Source of the DNA: Mesorhizobium amorphae CCNWGS0123
Lineage (GTDB): Bacteria > Pseudomonadota > Alphaproteobacteria > Rhizobiales > Rhizobiaceae
DNA: 64,000 nucleotides
Direction of reading: 5' to 3'
Assembly: GCF_001686985.1 (NCBI RefSeq)
Contig: NZ_CP015318.1
Span: 2,974,001-3,038,000, forward strand
Shown: positions 9,160 through 17,619 of the stretch, piece by piece
How the letters are laid out: every line of letters begins with the position of its first letter
Position numbering within the stretch: position 1 is the stretch's first letter
Translations under genes and position numbers: made by a program
Notes under the pieces: generated by a model
Seen by the model: only the letters and a program-made list of their open reading frames with translations
Database searches by the model: none
Told to the model about the DNA's origin: nothing

Positions 9160-9274
9160 ATCTGGCTCGTCGCTGTTTCCACTCTGCTTGCGGGCTCTTC
9201 GCATGAACGGTTTCGGTCCGCAAGGATAACGCGCCGGCGCGGGAGATTTGCCCCCGACAAAAGCGGCGTTCGGC

Positions 9275-9310
9275 GTGAGTCGATCTCCCCCGCAAGGAGA
9301 GATTGGCCTC
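9275..9310. repeat. Degenerate CGATCTCCCCC...GGAGAGATTGG repeat
   Basis: In the divergent gap between purM and the phosphatidyltransferase gene lies CGATCTCCCCC (9281-9291) and, after a short spacer, GGAGAGATTGG (9296-9306). It is a worn copy of the element seen more cleanly at 54754-54786 and 55634-55667. Confidence 0.45.
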
Positions 9311-9419
9311 AACCCCAGCTTTCGCCGATCGCCAAGGTCGGAGAATGAGGAGCTTGGTTCTTGCGCCCACTCCCCATCTCCATCATCTATCAACAAAACA
9401 AAAGCGACGGGGCACACTG

Positions 9420-9977
9420 TTGACCATCCCCAACATGATCACGATCATGCGCTTCGTGCTGGTGCCCGCCGTGGTGTTGGCCATGTTGCAGGCGCACTGG
9501 GGCTGGGCCTTTGCCGGCTTCCTCGTCGCCGGCATCTCCGACGGCGTCGACGGCTTCATCGCCCGCCGCTACAACCAGCATTCCGAGCTCGGCGCCTATC
9601 TCGACCCGATGGCCGACAAGGTTCTGCTGGTCTCGGTTTTCGTGGTCATGGGCTTCATCGGCGAGCTGCCGCTGTGGCTGGTCGTCACCATGGTGTCGCG
9701 CGACGCGCTGATCATCTGCGCGGTGCTGTTGTCGACCGTGATGGCGCATCCGGTCGCGATGAAGCCGCTGTTCGTGTCGAAGGCCAACACCGCCGTCCAG
9801 ATCGTGCTGGCGGCGGTGGTGCTGGGCGAGCTTGCCTTCGACCTCCATCTCGACCCGCTCAGGCCCGCGCTCATATTGCTGTCCGGGGTCTTGACCGTGG
9901 CTTCGGCCGCAGCCTATCTCGTGGGCTGGCTGAGGCATATGAGCGGCTATGGCGAAGGTTCCAAACCGGGCACCTGA
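9420..9977 (+). CDS. CDP-alcohol phosphatidyltransferase family protein
   Basis: Integral membrane enzyme (185 residues from the chosen start) of the phospholipid synthesis family that includes PgsA and bacterial-type cardiolipin synthases. The family signature D-x2-DG-x2-AR-x8-G-x3-D-x3-D is complete in [15 protein letters not shown] followed by [10 protein letters not shown]. Four to six membrane helices are visible. The family usually begins TIPNxITxxRF, so I use the TTG at 9420; the longer reading from 9303 adds 39 non-family residues. Its 3' end overlaps the next gene by 29 bases. Which head group it transfers cannot be told. Confidence 0.85.
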   Translation: MTIPNMITIMRFVLVPAVVLAMLQAHWGWAFAGFLVAGISDGVDGFIARRYNQHSELGAYLDPMADKVLLVSVFVVMGFIGELPLWLVVTMVSRDALIICAVLLSTVMAHPVAMKPLFVSKANTAVQIVLAAVVLGELAFDLHLDPLRPALILLSGVLTVASAAAYLVGWLRHMSGYGEGSKPGT

Positions 9978-11151
9978 TCAGGGATCGATCGAAGCGGCCG
10001 CCGAGGCCGCGGCGGCCGGCGAAGCTGCGTCTCTGGCGTTCCGCCGCCAGATCTTCTTCTGGCTGGCCACGGCCGTGCTGCTGGCGCTGTTCCTCTATGT
10101 CTTCTCCAGCATCCTTCTGCCGTTCGTCGCCGGCATGGTGCTGGCCTATTTCCTCGATCCGGTCGCCGACCGGCTGCAGCGCATCGGCCTCTCCCGGCTG
10201 ATGGCGACGGTGGTCATCCTCATTGTCTTCATCGTCGTCCTGGTGCTGGCCTTCGTCATCCTGGTTCCGGTTCTGGCCACGCAGATGGCCGATTTCGCCG
10301 GCAAGCTGCCGGAATATCTGACCCGCTTGCAGGGCCTGATCACCAGCTACGACCCAAAATGGCTGGAACAGAAATTCGGCGTCAATGCCAATAGCCTGCG
10401 CGACGGGCTGAACTCGCTGCTAACCTCCGGCTTTGGGCTGTTGACCACCGTCTTCACCTCGATCTGGAGCTCGGGCGTGGCGCTGGTCTCGGTGGTCAGC
10501 CTGTTCGTGGTCACGCCCGTGGTCGCCTTCTACATGCTGCTCGACTGGGACCGCATGGTGGCGATCGTCGACAATTGGGTGCCGCGCGACTATGTCCAGA
10601 CGGTCAGGACGATCGCCAGGGACATCAACACCGCAACCGCCGGCTTCGTGCGCGGCCAGGGCACGCTCTGCCTTGTGCTGGGAGCCATGTACGCCATCGG
10701 CCTGACGCTCACCGGGCTCAATTTCGGCATTCTGATCGGCCTGTTTGCCGGGCTGATCTCCTTCATCCCCTATGTCGGTTCGCTGACCGGGCTGGTGCTG
10801 GCCGTCGGCGTTGCCTTCGTTCAGTTCTGGCCCGACTGGACCATGGTTGTGGCGGTAGCCATCGTGTTCTTCGTTGGCCAGTTCATCGAGGGCAACATCC
10901 TGCAGCCGCGGCTGGTCGGCAAAAGCGTCGGCCTGCATCCGGTGTGGCTGATGTTCGCCCTGTTTGCCTTCGGCGCGCTGTTCGGCTTCGTCGGCCTGTT
11001 GATCGCCGTGCCGGCCTCGGCCGCCGTTGCCGTGCTGGTGCGCTTTGCCATTGCCCGCTATCTCGAATCGCCGCTTTACAAGGGCCATGCCACCGAACCT
11101 GTCCCGCCGCTGCCGGCCAACCGCCGCAAGGGACCGCGTGGCCAAGCCTGA
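9949..11151 (+). CDS. AI-2E family transporter (PerM-like permease)
   Basis: A 400-residue inner-membrane protein of the AI-2E/PerM family. It has an Ala/Glu-rich N-terminal tail of about 30 residues, paired helices at about 37-60 and 75-115, a soluble domain around 120-170, and further helices including the SFIPYVGSLTGLVLAVGV and FVGQFIEGNILQPRLVG segments that are hallmarks of the family. It overlaps the upstream lipid gene by 29 bases and the hdaA start by one base (TGATG), so the three genes form one coupled transcript. The transported molecule is unknown. Confidence 0.9.
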   Translation: MAKVPNRAPDQGSIEAAAEAAAAGEAASLAFRRQIFFWLATAVLLALFLYVFSSILLPFVAGMVLAYFLDPVADRLQRIGLSRLMATVVILIVFIVVLVLAFVILVPVLATQMADFAGKLPEYLTRLQGLITSYDPKWLEQKFGVNANSLRDGLNSLLTSGFGLLTTVFTSIWSSGVALVSVVSLFVVTPVVAFYMLLDWDRMVAIVDNWVPRDYVQTVRTIARDINTATAGFVRGQGTLCLVLGAMYAIGLTLTGLNFGILIGLFAGLISFIPYVGSLTGLVLAVGVAFVQFWPDWTMVVAVAIVFFVGQFIEGNILQPRLVGKSVGLHPVWLMFALFAFGALFGFVGLLIAVPASAAVAVLVRFAIARYLESPLYKGHATEPVPPLPANRRKGPRGQA

Positions 11152-11855
11152 TGGCTGACCAGAAAACCGACCCGCCGCGCCAGCTGCCGCTCGATCTCGG
11201 CCACGGGACCGGCTATTCGCGCGACGAGCTCGTCGTTTCCGGCACCAACAGCCAGGCCGCAGCCCTTGTCGACCGTTGGCCGGATTGGCCTTCGCCGGTG
11301 GTGGTGCTGGCCGGCCCGGCAGGTTCGGGCAAGACGCATCTGGCCTCGATTTGGCACGCGCGGGCCAAGGCAGTGGCGATCGAGGCAAACCGCATCGAAG
11401 ACTGCATCGCCGGCCTCGGCGAAAGGCCGGCGCTGATCGACGATGTCGACAAGGCGCGGATCGACGAGGCCGGCTTGTTCCACCTCATCAACGCCGTGCG
11501 CGGCGCCGGCTCGACCCTGCTGTTGACGGCACGGCGTTTCCCGCTCGCCTGGGGTGTGGTGCTGCCTGACCTCGTCTCGCGGCTGAAGGCGGCGGCAACG
11601 GTCGAGATCCACGAGCCCGACGACCTCCTGCTCGCCGGTGTCATCACAAAGCTGTTTGCCGACCGCCAGGTCGAGGTCGAGCCGCATGTCGTGCAATATC
11701 TGGTTCGGCGCATCGAGCGCTCGCTGGCGACCGCCATGCGCGTCGTGGAGCGGCTCGACCGCATAGCCCTGGAACGCAAGACCCCGATCACCCGCGCGCT
11801 CGCCGCCGAGACCGTCAGCGCCATGGACGAAGGGCAGGGCGAGTTCGAGATCTAG
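11151..11855 (+). CDS. hdaA: DnaA regulatory inactivator HdaA
   Basis: A 234-residue DnaA-related AAA+ protein lacking the DNA-binding domain of DnaA. It starts with the DnaN clamp-binding type segment PRQLPLDLG, has Walker A AGPAGSGKTHL, a degenerate Walker B (PALIDDVD), and ends with the lid helices ERSLATAMRVVERLDRIAL. In Caulobacter and relatives HdaA with the sliding clamp triggers ATP hydrolysis by DnaA after initiation. Its ATG overlaps the stop of the AI-2E gene. The QLPLDL clamp motif near the N terminus supports HdaA over a DnaA fragment. Confidence 0.9.
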   Translation: MADQKTDPPRQLPLDLGHGTGYSRDELVVSGTNSQAAALVDRWPDWPSPVVVLAGPAGSGKTHLASIWHARAKAVAIEANRIEDCIAGLGERPALIDDVDKARIDEAGLFHLINAVRGAGSTLLLTARRFPLAWGVVLPDLVSRLKAAATVEIHEPDDLLLAGVITKLFADRQVEVEPHVVQYLVRRIERSLATAMRVVERLDRIALERKTPITRALAAETVSAMDEGQGEFEI

Positions 11856-11972
11856 GCGCTTGCAGGCCATCGCCGCTGTCCCATTTCGGGATGCTATTGC
11901 TGGCATCCATCTTGCAATACCAGTTTGCCGGCTTAACCCCCGGTCCTGATTGCGTTCCAAATCAGGTTGTAG

Positions 11973-12015
11973 GCTCGCCGGGAGTTGTGGCTGTTGGGGT
12001 CCTCGCCCGGCGAGC
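11973..12015. terminator. Long-loop hairpin downstream of hdaA
   Basis: GCTCGCCGGG (11973-11982) and CCCGGCGAGC (12006-12015) form a perfect 10-bp stem with a 23-base loop in the gap between hdaA and the convergent AraC-type gene. A short T-rich stretch (CTTCTTTTG) follows. Nothing else stands out in 11856-12100. Confidence 0.5.
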
Positions 12016-12100
12016 TCGCCTTCTTTTGTCATCCGATTGGGCGTATCGATCCCGCCTCAGATGCTCAGGACGGGCCGGCCGACCAGCTCGCTGCCATACC

Positions 12101-13111
12101 TCAGCCTTCTTCGCCGGCCTGCGTGGCCCGCTCCACGCCAAAGCGCCTGCGGTAGTCGCCCGGCACCAGCCCCGTTATCCTGGCGAACACCTTGCGGAAG
12201 GAGCCGGGGTCGTCGTAGCCGACTTCCCACGCGATCTGGTCGACGGATCGCGTCGTCATTTCCAGCATGTCGCGCGCCTTGCCGACGCGCAGGTGCTGGC
12301 AATATTCGGTCGGCTTGAGGCCGGTGGCGTTGCGGAAGCGGCGCAGGAAGGTCCGCTCCTCCAGGCCGGCCTGCTCGGCCATCGAGCCGAGCGTGACATC
12401 GCGCGCGCCTCTTGCCTGCAGCCAGTGCTGCACCTTGAGGATCGCCTCGTCGCCATGGTTCAGCCGCGGCGCGAAGGGGCTGTAGAAACGCTGCTCGCGT
12501 CCCGGCGGATCGACCAGCATAAAGCGCGCCGTCGCCATCATGACCGCCGGACCAAGCACTCGGTCGACCAGCTTGAGGCCGAGATCGGTCCAGGCCATGT
12601 AGCCGCCGACGGTGATGATGTCGCCATCGTCGATGACCAGCCTGTCGGCGTCGAGCAGGATATCGGGAAAACGCTTCGCCAGCGCCTCGCTGTAGGCCCA
12701 GTGCGTCGTCGCCACACGGCTGGACAGCAGGCCGGTTTCGGCAAGCACGAAGGCGCCGGCGCAGACCGAGCCCAGCGTCGCACCCGCCGCGTGGCGCGCC
12801 CTCAGCCACTCGGCATAGGGCGCAGCCGCTTCGCGCGCGATCGGCTGGCCGAGGGTCGGCGGCAGGATGGCCATTGCCGGCCCGTTGTCGGGCCCGGGCA
12901 CGCTGCTCGCCGGCTCGCTGTCGAAGCTGCGGATGACGGCATCCTCCTGCAATTGCCAGTGGCTGATGCGAAGCCGTGGCGCCTGTGTCGAGCGCGCCTG
13001 CGCCATCTGGTCGGCAAGCATGAAAAGATCGGTGAGCCCAAGCACGGCCGCCTGCTGCACGCCGGGATAGATGACGAGCCCGATTTCGACCGAATCACGC
13101 ACAGCGGCCAT
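12101..13111 (-). CDS. GlxA-family AraC-type transcriptional regulator
   Basis: A 336-residue regulator with two parts. Residues about 8-180 are a DJ-1/PfpI-like amidotransferase fold ([34 protein letters not shown], with the nucleophile-elbow cysteine in VCAGAF). Residues about 235-325 are two AraC helix-turn-helix motifs ([17 protein letters not shown] and [20 protein letters not shown]). GlxA-type proteins control amino acid and amine catabolism. It is divergent from the alpha/beta hydrolase gene, whose start lies 118 bases away, so that gene is the obvious candidate target. Confidence 0.9.
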   Translation of the reverse strand: MAAVRDSVEIGLVIYPGVQQAAVLGLTDLFMLADQMAQARSTQAPRLRISHWQLQEDAVIRSFDSEPASSVPGPDNGPAMAILPPTLGQPIAREAAAPYAEWLRARHAAGATLGSVCAGAFVLAETGLLSSRVATTHWAYSEALAKRFPDILLDADRLVIDDGDIITVGGYMAWTDLGLKLVDRVLGPAVMMATARFMLVDPPGREQRFYSPFAPRLNHGDEAILKVQHWLQARGARDVTLGSMAEQAGLEERTFLRRFRNATGLKPTEYCQHLRVGKARDMLEMTTRSVDQIAWEVGYDDPGSFRKVFARITGLVPGDYRRRFGVERATQAGEEG

Positions 13112-13229
13112 CTGTCAGTTTTGCCTCGTTCGATGTCTGTTTTGCCAATCCTCACCATGGCCGAGCTTCTCTAGCTTGTCCACAGAAGGAGCGAACCTTC
13201 CCCGACAAACCAACTTCAGGAGCAGAACG

Positions 13230-14054
13230 ATGAGCACATTCACCACCAGCGACGGCACCGAGATCTTCTACAAGGACTGGGGCACGGGCCAGCCGATCGT
13301 CTTCCATCACGGCTGGCCGCTCAGTTCCGACGACTGGGACAACCAGATGCTGTTCTTCCTCGACAAGGGTTTTCGCGTCATCGCGCATGACCGGCGCGGC
13401 CATGGCCGCTCCTCGCAGACCGCGACCGGCAACGAGATGGACACCTATGCCGCCGACGTTGCGGCACTTGCCGAACATCTTGATCTCAGCAATGCCGTCC
13501 ATATCGGCCATTCGACCGGCGGTGGCGAGGTGGCGCGCTACGTTGCCCGCCACGGCGGCGGCCGCGTCGCCAAGGCGGTGCTGATCGGTGCGGTGCCACC
13601 CATCATGGTCAAGTCCGAGAGCAACCCGGGCGGCCTGCCGCTAGAGGTCTTCGACGGCTTTCGCGCGGCCCTTGTCGCCAACCGGGCCCAGTTCTTCCGG
13701 GATGTTCCGGCGGGCCCGTTCTACGGCTTCAACCGCGAGGGCGCCAAGGTTTCGCAAGGGGTCATCGACAATTGGTGGCGCCAAGGCATGATGGGCGGCG
13801 CCAAGGCCCATTACGATTGCATCAAGGCCTTTTCGGAAACCGACTTCACCGAGGATCTGAGGAAGCTCGACGTGCCCGTCCTGATCATGCATGGCGGCGA
13901 CGACCAGATCGTGCCGATCGAGGATTCCGCCCTGCTTGCGGCAAAGCTGGTCAAGCGCGGCACGCTGAAGGTCTATGAGGGCCTGCCGCACGGCATGTGC
14001 ACCACCCATCCGGAGATCATCAACCCGGACCTGCTGGCCTTCATCCGGAGCTGA
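13230..14054 (+). CDS. Alpha/beta hydrolase, non-heme chloroperoxidase/arylesterase type
   Basis: A 274-residue cytosolic alpha/beta hydrolase. The N-terminal pattern [20 protein letters not shown] and the nucleophile elbow GHSTGGGE (Ser near residue 98) are characteristic of the cofactor-free haloperoxidase/esterase group. The acid is in HGGDDQIVP and the histidine in [10 protein letters not shown]. The start ATG at 13230 follows CAGGAG at 13217-13222; the frame is open further upstream but without a match. Esterase, lactonase or perhydrolase activity are all possible. It is divergent from the GlxA-like regulator. Confidence 0.9.
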   Translation: MSTFTTSDGTEIFYKDWGTGQPIVFHHGWPLSSDDWDNQMLFFLDKGFRVIAHDRRGHGRSSQTATGNEMDTYAADVAALAEHLDLSNAVHIGHSTGGGEVARYVARHGGGRVAKAVLIGAVPPIMVKSESNPGGLPLEVFDGFRAALVANRAQFFRDVPAGPFYGFNREGAKVSQGVIDNWWRQGMMGGAKAHYDCIKAFSETDFTEDLRKLDVPVLIMHGGDDQIVPIEDSALLAAKLVKRGTLKVYEGLPHGMCTTHPEIINPDLLAFIRS

Positions 14055-14129
14055 CGCGGCAGTGCCGATGCAGGCGTGGCGGCCACGACGCGGCCGCCTT
14101 TGGAGACAAATGGCCGCTTTGGCGGTCAT

Positions 14130-14156
14130 GCGCGGCGAGAAGAACCTTCGCCGCGC
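14130..14156. terminator. Hairpin between convergent genes
   Basis: GCGCGGCGA (14130-14138) and TCGCCGCGC (14148-14156) form a perfect 9-bp stem with a 9-base loop, between the hydrolase stop and the convergent small gene. No T tract. Confidence 0.5.
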
Positions 14157-14177
14157 CTCACTATCGTATCCTGGAAG

Positions 14178-14375
14178 CTAGCGTCCCGATTGTTTTCTGG
14201 CGGCAACCGCGCACAGGAATGCCAGTGCGGCAGCGTCACATGCCGTGCGAGACGGACCTTTGGCGAAAAGAACCGCGTCCGCGGCTGGGATCGTCAGGCC
14301 ATATTTTTTGGCGAAAGAGGTAACTTCGTATGGTTGATCGTCAGCTTGACTGCGTCTCTCGAACTCATATTCCAT
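14178..14375 (-). CDS. Small DUF3606-like protein
   Basis: A 65-residue acidic-then-basic soluble protein. The core YEVTSFAKKYGLTIPAADAV followed by a helix with GPSRTACDAAA recalls the DUF3606 layout (a helix, a turn like a one-and-a-half helix-turn-helix, then GPSR-type glycine/charged turn). The start is well supported: complement of GGGAGGAG at 14383-14390 lies 7 bases ahead of the ATG. Function unknown. An overlapping plus-strand frame (14076-14600) has no ribosome site and no family look, so the minus-strand reading is preferred. Confidence 0.65.
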   Translation of the reverse strand: MEYEFERRSQADDQPYEVTSFAKKYGLTIPAADAVLFAKGPSRTACDAAALAFLCAVAARKQSGR

Positions 14376-14605
14376 GCAGTGTCTCCTCCCGTTCTACGAC
14401 CCTGTCCCCTCCTTGGTCAGACGCAAAAATTTAACCACCGACGGCCGGCGCAAGTCCAGCAATTGGGAATTGTGCTAAAACGATACATTCTGAAATCGCG
14501 CTCCAACGGCGGTTGCAGGAAACCGCGCGGGATCGAACGGCAGCATGGCAGCCGAGGCGACGGACCTGTCGTCATCGCCGGGATCGTATCGTTCGTGTAG
14601 GGAAA

Positions 14606-14682
<77 letters not shown>

Positions 14683-14791
14683 AGGCCTTGCGGCGTATAA
14701 GGTTCCGGGCCTTGCCGCGCAACCCCTAAAACGCAACCGCAACAAACGGCTGCGGCGTGACGGTGCAAAGCACGCCGGGGTCGCCCGCCGC

Positions 14792-15988
14792 CTAGCGCTT
14801 CTGCCGGGCGATCCTGCGGGCGAGCGCGTCGCCCTGGATGCCGGCATTGGAAAAACAGCCGCGGATGCTCGGCCGCATGCCGGTGAACCACAGGCCGGGC
14901 AGTTTCGGATCGCTGTCGGAACCGTTGAACAGCGGCACCCCCTTGCCGTCGAGCACGCCGAGCTTGCCGACCATCGTCTCCAGCCCGGTGCGGTAGCCGG
15001 TGGCGGCAATGACGACGTCGGGCGCGATCGTCTGGCCATTGTCGAGAATGACGCCGTCCGACGTGAACTCGCGCAACTGCGGCACGACGATGATCCTGCC
15101 TGCCTTGATGGCGGCGGCAGCGCCGTCGTCGGCGGCGATCGCTGTGTAGTCGCCGGCCAGGCGGCTGGCGCCGCCCGAAGGCGATGCAGGCAGGCCAAAT
15201 TTGGTGAGGTCGCCGAGGGCGAGCCGCTGCGTGGCCGCGATCACGGCGTCGGCGAGCCACACCGGCAGGCGCGCCAGCAGCGGCGAAAACCGGTGCACGG
15301 CGATCTTGCGGCCGATGCGCTTGGGCAGGAGTGCCGGGCCGCTGCGCGCCGACAGCCACATCTGACCGGGATTCGCCCCGGCGAGGTGATTGAGCGCGTC
15401 GAAGCCCGAATTGCCGGCGCCGACCACCAGTACCGTCTTGCCGTCATAATCCCTGGCCGAGCCGAAATCCGCCGAATGGACAATCCGTCCGGCAAAGCCC
15501 TCCATGCCTTTCCACTGCGGAATGAAAGGCTGGCGGTCGCGCCCGGTGGCCACGACGACATGGTGCGCGCGCCGCGGGCCGGTGCTGGTCCGCACGATCC
15601 AGTGATCGCCGCCGGATACGATCTCGTCCACGGCAACGCCGAACGCAACCGGCAGCCGGTGTGTCTCGGCGAATTCGTTGAGGTGGCGGATGACGGCAGT
15701 TCGGTGCGGAAAGCCGGGCGTGCCGGTGGGGTAGGTGACACCCGGCAGCGCGGAAAGGTCGCGATGCGTGTTGAGATGCAGGTTCTTGTGCCGCCGGTGC
15801 CAGGGCTCGGCCAACCGGTTCTCGCGCTCCAGCACCTGCACCGCCACGCCGGCCTTGACCAGCGCGTGCGCGGCAGCGAGCCCGGCGGCGCCGCCACCGA
15901 TCACGATCGCGCCATCGAAGATTGCCGGCTCGCCGGGCCGCAAGGTTTCCGCCACCATGTCCGTCATTGTCATAACCGTGATTGCCAC
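14792..15988 (-). CDS. Flavin-containing monooxygenase-like NAD(P)/FAD oxidoreductase
   Basis: A 398-residue cytosolic flavoprotein of the FMO/CzcO/YUCCA type. The FAD site GGGAAG is at residues 31-36, the NADPH site GAGNSG at 190-195, and the FMO-like ATGYRTG lies near the C-terminal third. Segments NLHLNTHRDLSALPG and SARSGPALLPKRIG match the plant YUCCA/bacterial FMO subgroup. Possible reactions are N- or S-oxygenation or Baeyer-Villiger oxidation. The GTG at 15988 lacks a good ribosome site; ATG at 15973 or 15967 is also possible. Three tandem palindromes lie 43 bases upstream of the GTG, so a dedicated regulator is likely. Confidence 0.85.
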   Translation of the reverse strand: MAITVMTMTDMVAETLRPGEPAIFDGAIVIGGGAAGLAAAHALVKAGVAVQVLERENRLAEPWHRRHKNLHLNTHRDLSALPGVTYPTGTPGFPHRTAVIRHLNEFAETHRLPVAFGVAVDEIVSGGDHWIVRTSTGPRRAHHVVVATGRDRQPFIPQWKGMEGFAGRIVHSADFGSARDYDGKTVLVVGAGNSGFDALNHLAGANPGQMWLSARSGPALLPKRIGRKIAVHRFSPLLARLPVWLADAVIAATQRLALGDLTKFGLPASPSGGASRLAGDYTAIAADDGAAAAIKAGRIIVVPQLREFTSDGVILDNGQTIAPDVVIAATGYRTGLETMVGKLGVLDGKGVPLFNGSDSDPKLPGLWFTGMRPSIRGCFSNAGIQGDALARRIARQKR

Positions 15989-16031
15989 GCCAGTGTATCC
16001 GACATATGCCGCATGCGGCGCCGCGCCAACT

Positions 16032-16105
16032 CGACGCGATTGTAAAACCGTCGTCCCACGCGATTGTGAAACCGTCGTGTCGACGCGATTGTGAAATCAT
16101 CGTCC
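16032..16105. promoter_or_regulatory. Three tandem 24-25 bp palindromic operator-like repeats
   Basis: Units at 16032-16056, 16057-16080 and 16081-16105 share the core CGCGATTGTGAAAC. Units one (CGACG...CGTCG) and, less perfectly, two and three are flanked by inverted pentamers. They lie just upstream of the monooxygenase-like gene (minus strand), in the position of an operator array or upstream activating sites. A binding protein cannot be named. Confidence 0.6.
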
Positions 16106-16261
16106 GACGCGGCCCCAAAACCTGTCGGCCTTGCCGCCGGCGCCATTGCACAGTAATGACGGGTTGGCGCACGACCCCGAGACCCTGAATCGGGTTTTTC
16201 GAGGGCAGGCGCCGGTTCAGGAGTGCCTGGAGCGTCCGCCCCAGGGAGCAACGAGGTGGTC

Positions 16262-16567
16262 ATGTCCGCGCGCATTTTCAGCCCAGCCAAAACCGCGATG
16301 CAGTCCGGCAAGGCCAAGACCGGACATTGGGTGCTGGAATTTGACCCGGCGCAGCGCAAGAAGATCGACCCGCTGATGGGCTACACCACCTCGGGCGACA
16401 TGCTGAGCCAGATCAGGCTGACCTTCGACACCAGGGAAGAAGCGGTAGCCTATGCCGAGAAGGAAGGCCTCGCCTTCCGCGTCGAGGAACCGAAGGAACC
16501 CAAGCGCCGGCAGATTTCCTATGCGGAGAATTTCCGCTATGACCGCAGGACGCCCTGGACGCACTGA
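16262..16567 (+). CDS. ETC complex I subunit, NDUFS4-like
   Basis: A 101-residue protein of the NADH dehydrogenase accessory subunit family related to mitochondrial NDUFS4 (18 kDa), found in alphaproteobacteria at the peripheral arm of respiratory complex I. Diagnostic segments are ARIFSPAKTAMQSGKAKT, WVLEFDP, PLMGYTTSGDM and the terminal YAENFRYDRRTPWTH. The ATG at 16262 follows GAGGTGG. It stands alone, 57 bases before tRNA-Arg. Length is normal for the bacterial form. Confidence 0.92.
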   Translation: MSARIFSPAKTAMQSGKAKTGHWVLEFDPAQRKKIDPLMGYTTSGDMLSQIRLTFDTREEAVAYAEKEGLAFRVEEPKEPKRRQISYAENFRYDRRTPWTH

Positions 16568-16623
16568 CCGGCATTGCCGGGCACGCCCGGGCGTGAAGAC
16601 TTCAGCCGGCACGGCCGGCCAGC

Positions 16624-16700
16624 GGTCCCGTAGCTCAGCTGGATAGAGCACCGGCCTTCTAAGCCGATGGTCACAGGTTCGAATCCTGTCGGGATCGCCA
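16624..16700 (+). tRNA. tRNA-Arg (anticodon TCT)
   Basis: Acceptor GGTCCCG (16624-16630) pairs with CGGGATC (16690-16696) with one G-U pair. D stem GCTC/GAGC, anticodon loop CTTCTAA with anticodon TCT, T stem ACAGG/CCTGT around TTCGAAT, discriminator G and encoded CCA (16698-16700). Such tRNA 3' ends are common integration sites, but no integrase is present nearby. Confidence 0.96.
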
Positions 16701-16797
16701 ATATTTCAATGGCTTAGGGTTTGTGGGGCGAGCGTGTTTCAACAACTCGGGCGGCGCTGAAACTGGAAGCGGTTGGCCGGAAAGTTCACCTGGCCAA

Positions 16798-16842
16798 GGT
16801 GTGAGATTCAGGTCAGGCCGGCATCACCTGAATCTCAACACC
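16798..16842. repeat. Short copy of a dispersed palindromic element
   Basis: Perfect 11-bp arms GAGATTCAGGT (16803-16813) and ACCTGAATCTC (16826-16836) with flanking GGTGT and AACACC. The end sequences match those of the 142-bp element at 31711-31852, so this looks like that element with its middle removed. It ends 2 bases before the stop codon of the 27-residue peptide gene and probably acts as its terminator. Confidence 0.7.
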
Positions 16843-16844
16843 CT

Positions 16845-16928
16845 TTAGTGCAGATAGCCCAGAAGCCACAGGATGATGATGACCGGTATCGGAATCCCGA
16901 TGAGCCAAAGTAGCGCTCCTCGCAGCAT
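16845..16928 (-). CDS. 27-residue single-helix membrane peptide
   Basis: Too short for routine gene calling. The minus strand has AAGGAGG (complement of 16933-16939) 5 bases before an ATG at 16928. The frame reads MLRGALLWLIGIPIPVIII and continues LWLLGYLH before TAA, nearly all hydrophobic with a central Gly-Ile-Pro-Ile-Pro turn. I recall similar very short peptides in rhizobial genomes, but without known function. The strong ribosome site and clean hydrophobic composition argue that it is translated. A palindromic element follows its stop. Confidence 0.6.
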   Translation of the reverse strand: MLRGALLWLIGIPIPVIIILWLLGYLH

Positions 16929-17033
16929 GATGTCCTCCTTCGCTTTGCAGGAGGGAACGCGCCCCGACTGGCTTGGTTCCGCGAGCGTCATCGGCCCGCC
17001 TTGGCCGGTGAGGCAGCAGAGGCACGTGATGGG

Positions 17034-17309
17034 TCAAATGTCCGGAGAGCCACCATAGAGCTGCACCCCAAGGCGCTCGCTTCTCCTCCACCGGACGACG
17101 GCGCGATAGGTGGCGCCGTCAGCTTGTATGTGAAGCACAAAGCGATCCGGTATTTTCACGCCGGCAGCGACGCGCAATTCAGCTCCATTTTCGTGCTGAT
17201 TTCTAACGGAGCAGCCTATCTCGGCGTCCTCCGTTGTGATGGTCGCTTCCTTCAGCACAATCTCTCGTGCATGAAGGCGCCGCTCTTTGCGGGGTCCGGA
17301 CGGGTCCAT
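17034..17309 (-). CDS. PilZ-domain protein
   Basis: A 91-residue single-domain PilZ protein, the family that binds cyclic di-GMP. The N-terminal RKERRLHAR supplies the arginine-rich motif (RxxxR). The second motif, usually D/NxSxxG, is changed to RNQHENGAEL. The rest, FVLHIQADGATYRAVVRWRR then GVQL, is the usual beta-barrel end. The change in the second motif makes cyclic di-GMP binding uncertain. ATG at 17309 has GAGG six bases ahead; a GTG at 17321 is an alternative. The window also encodes a GGDEF-EAL protein at 60339-63053, a possible source of the ligand. Confidence 0.75.
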   Translation of the reverse strand: MDPSGPRKERRLHAREIVLKEATITTEDAEIGCSVRNQHENGAELRVAAGVKIPDRFVLHIQADGATYRAVVRWRRSERLGVQLYGGSPDI

Positions 17310-17619
17310 TCGATACCTCACTTCTCTCCCGGAAATCCTGCAGCCCCAAGTCTTCCAGCTCTAAGCCTTCCAGCTCTAAGCCTTCCAGCTTCCTCGCCTC
17401 GAAGATGCTTCACGCGGCCGCTCGGACCGTGGCAGGCATGCTCACGCATCGGACCTCATGCAACTTGAATTTCAATTAATATCGTAGAGCTGTTTCCATT
17501 CCGTTAGCGGTCGCTAAAGCGTTTGCGGATACCTTCCGACCCCGGCCGCCGTTCTGGTCGGCAGGCAGAACCAACGACAGCGTGCGACGGCGCTGAACGC
17601 GGCAAGCGGGTTACTCGGC
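17310..17619. other. 310-bp non-coding stretch upstream of the PilZ gene
   Basis: No credible gene. It holds a 15-bp tandem repeat (17352-17391), an AT-rich patch around 17465-17485, and a 14-bp palindrome TTAGCG-GT-CGCTAA (17504-17517). The PilZ promoter should be here on the minus strand. Confidence 0.5.
17352..17391. repeat. 15-bp tandem repeat, 2.7 copies
   Basis: Unit CTTCCAGCTCTAAGC occurs at 17352-17366 and 17367-17381, with a partial third copy to 17391. It lies upstream of the PilZ gene. The units are contiguous, so this is not a CRISPR array. Confidence 0.8.

Noticed and set aside
14076..14600. 174-codon plus-strand frame after the alpha/beta hydrolase gene
   Set aside because: No ribosome site and low-complexity basic translation. 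The opposite strand has a small gene with a very strong ribosome site.
16032..16105. Possible CRISPR array
   Set aside because: Units are contiguous palindromes of 24-25 bp with no unique spacers and no cas genes.
16624..16700. tRNA-Arg as an occupied integration site
   Set aside because: No integrase gene and no repeated tRNA 3' end could be found downstream in the window.
17352..17391. Possible CRISPR repeats
   Set aside because: Units are directly adjacent with no spacers.
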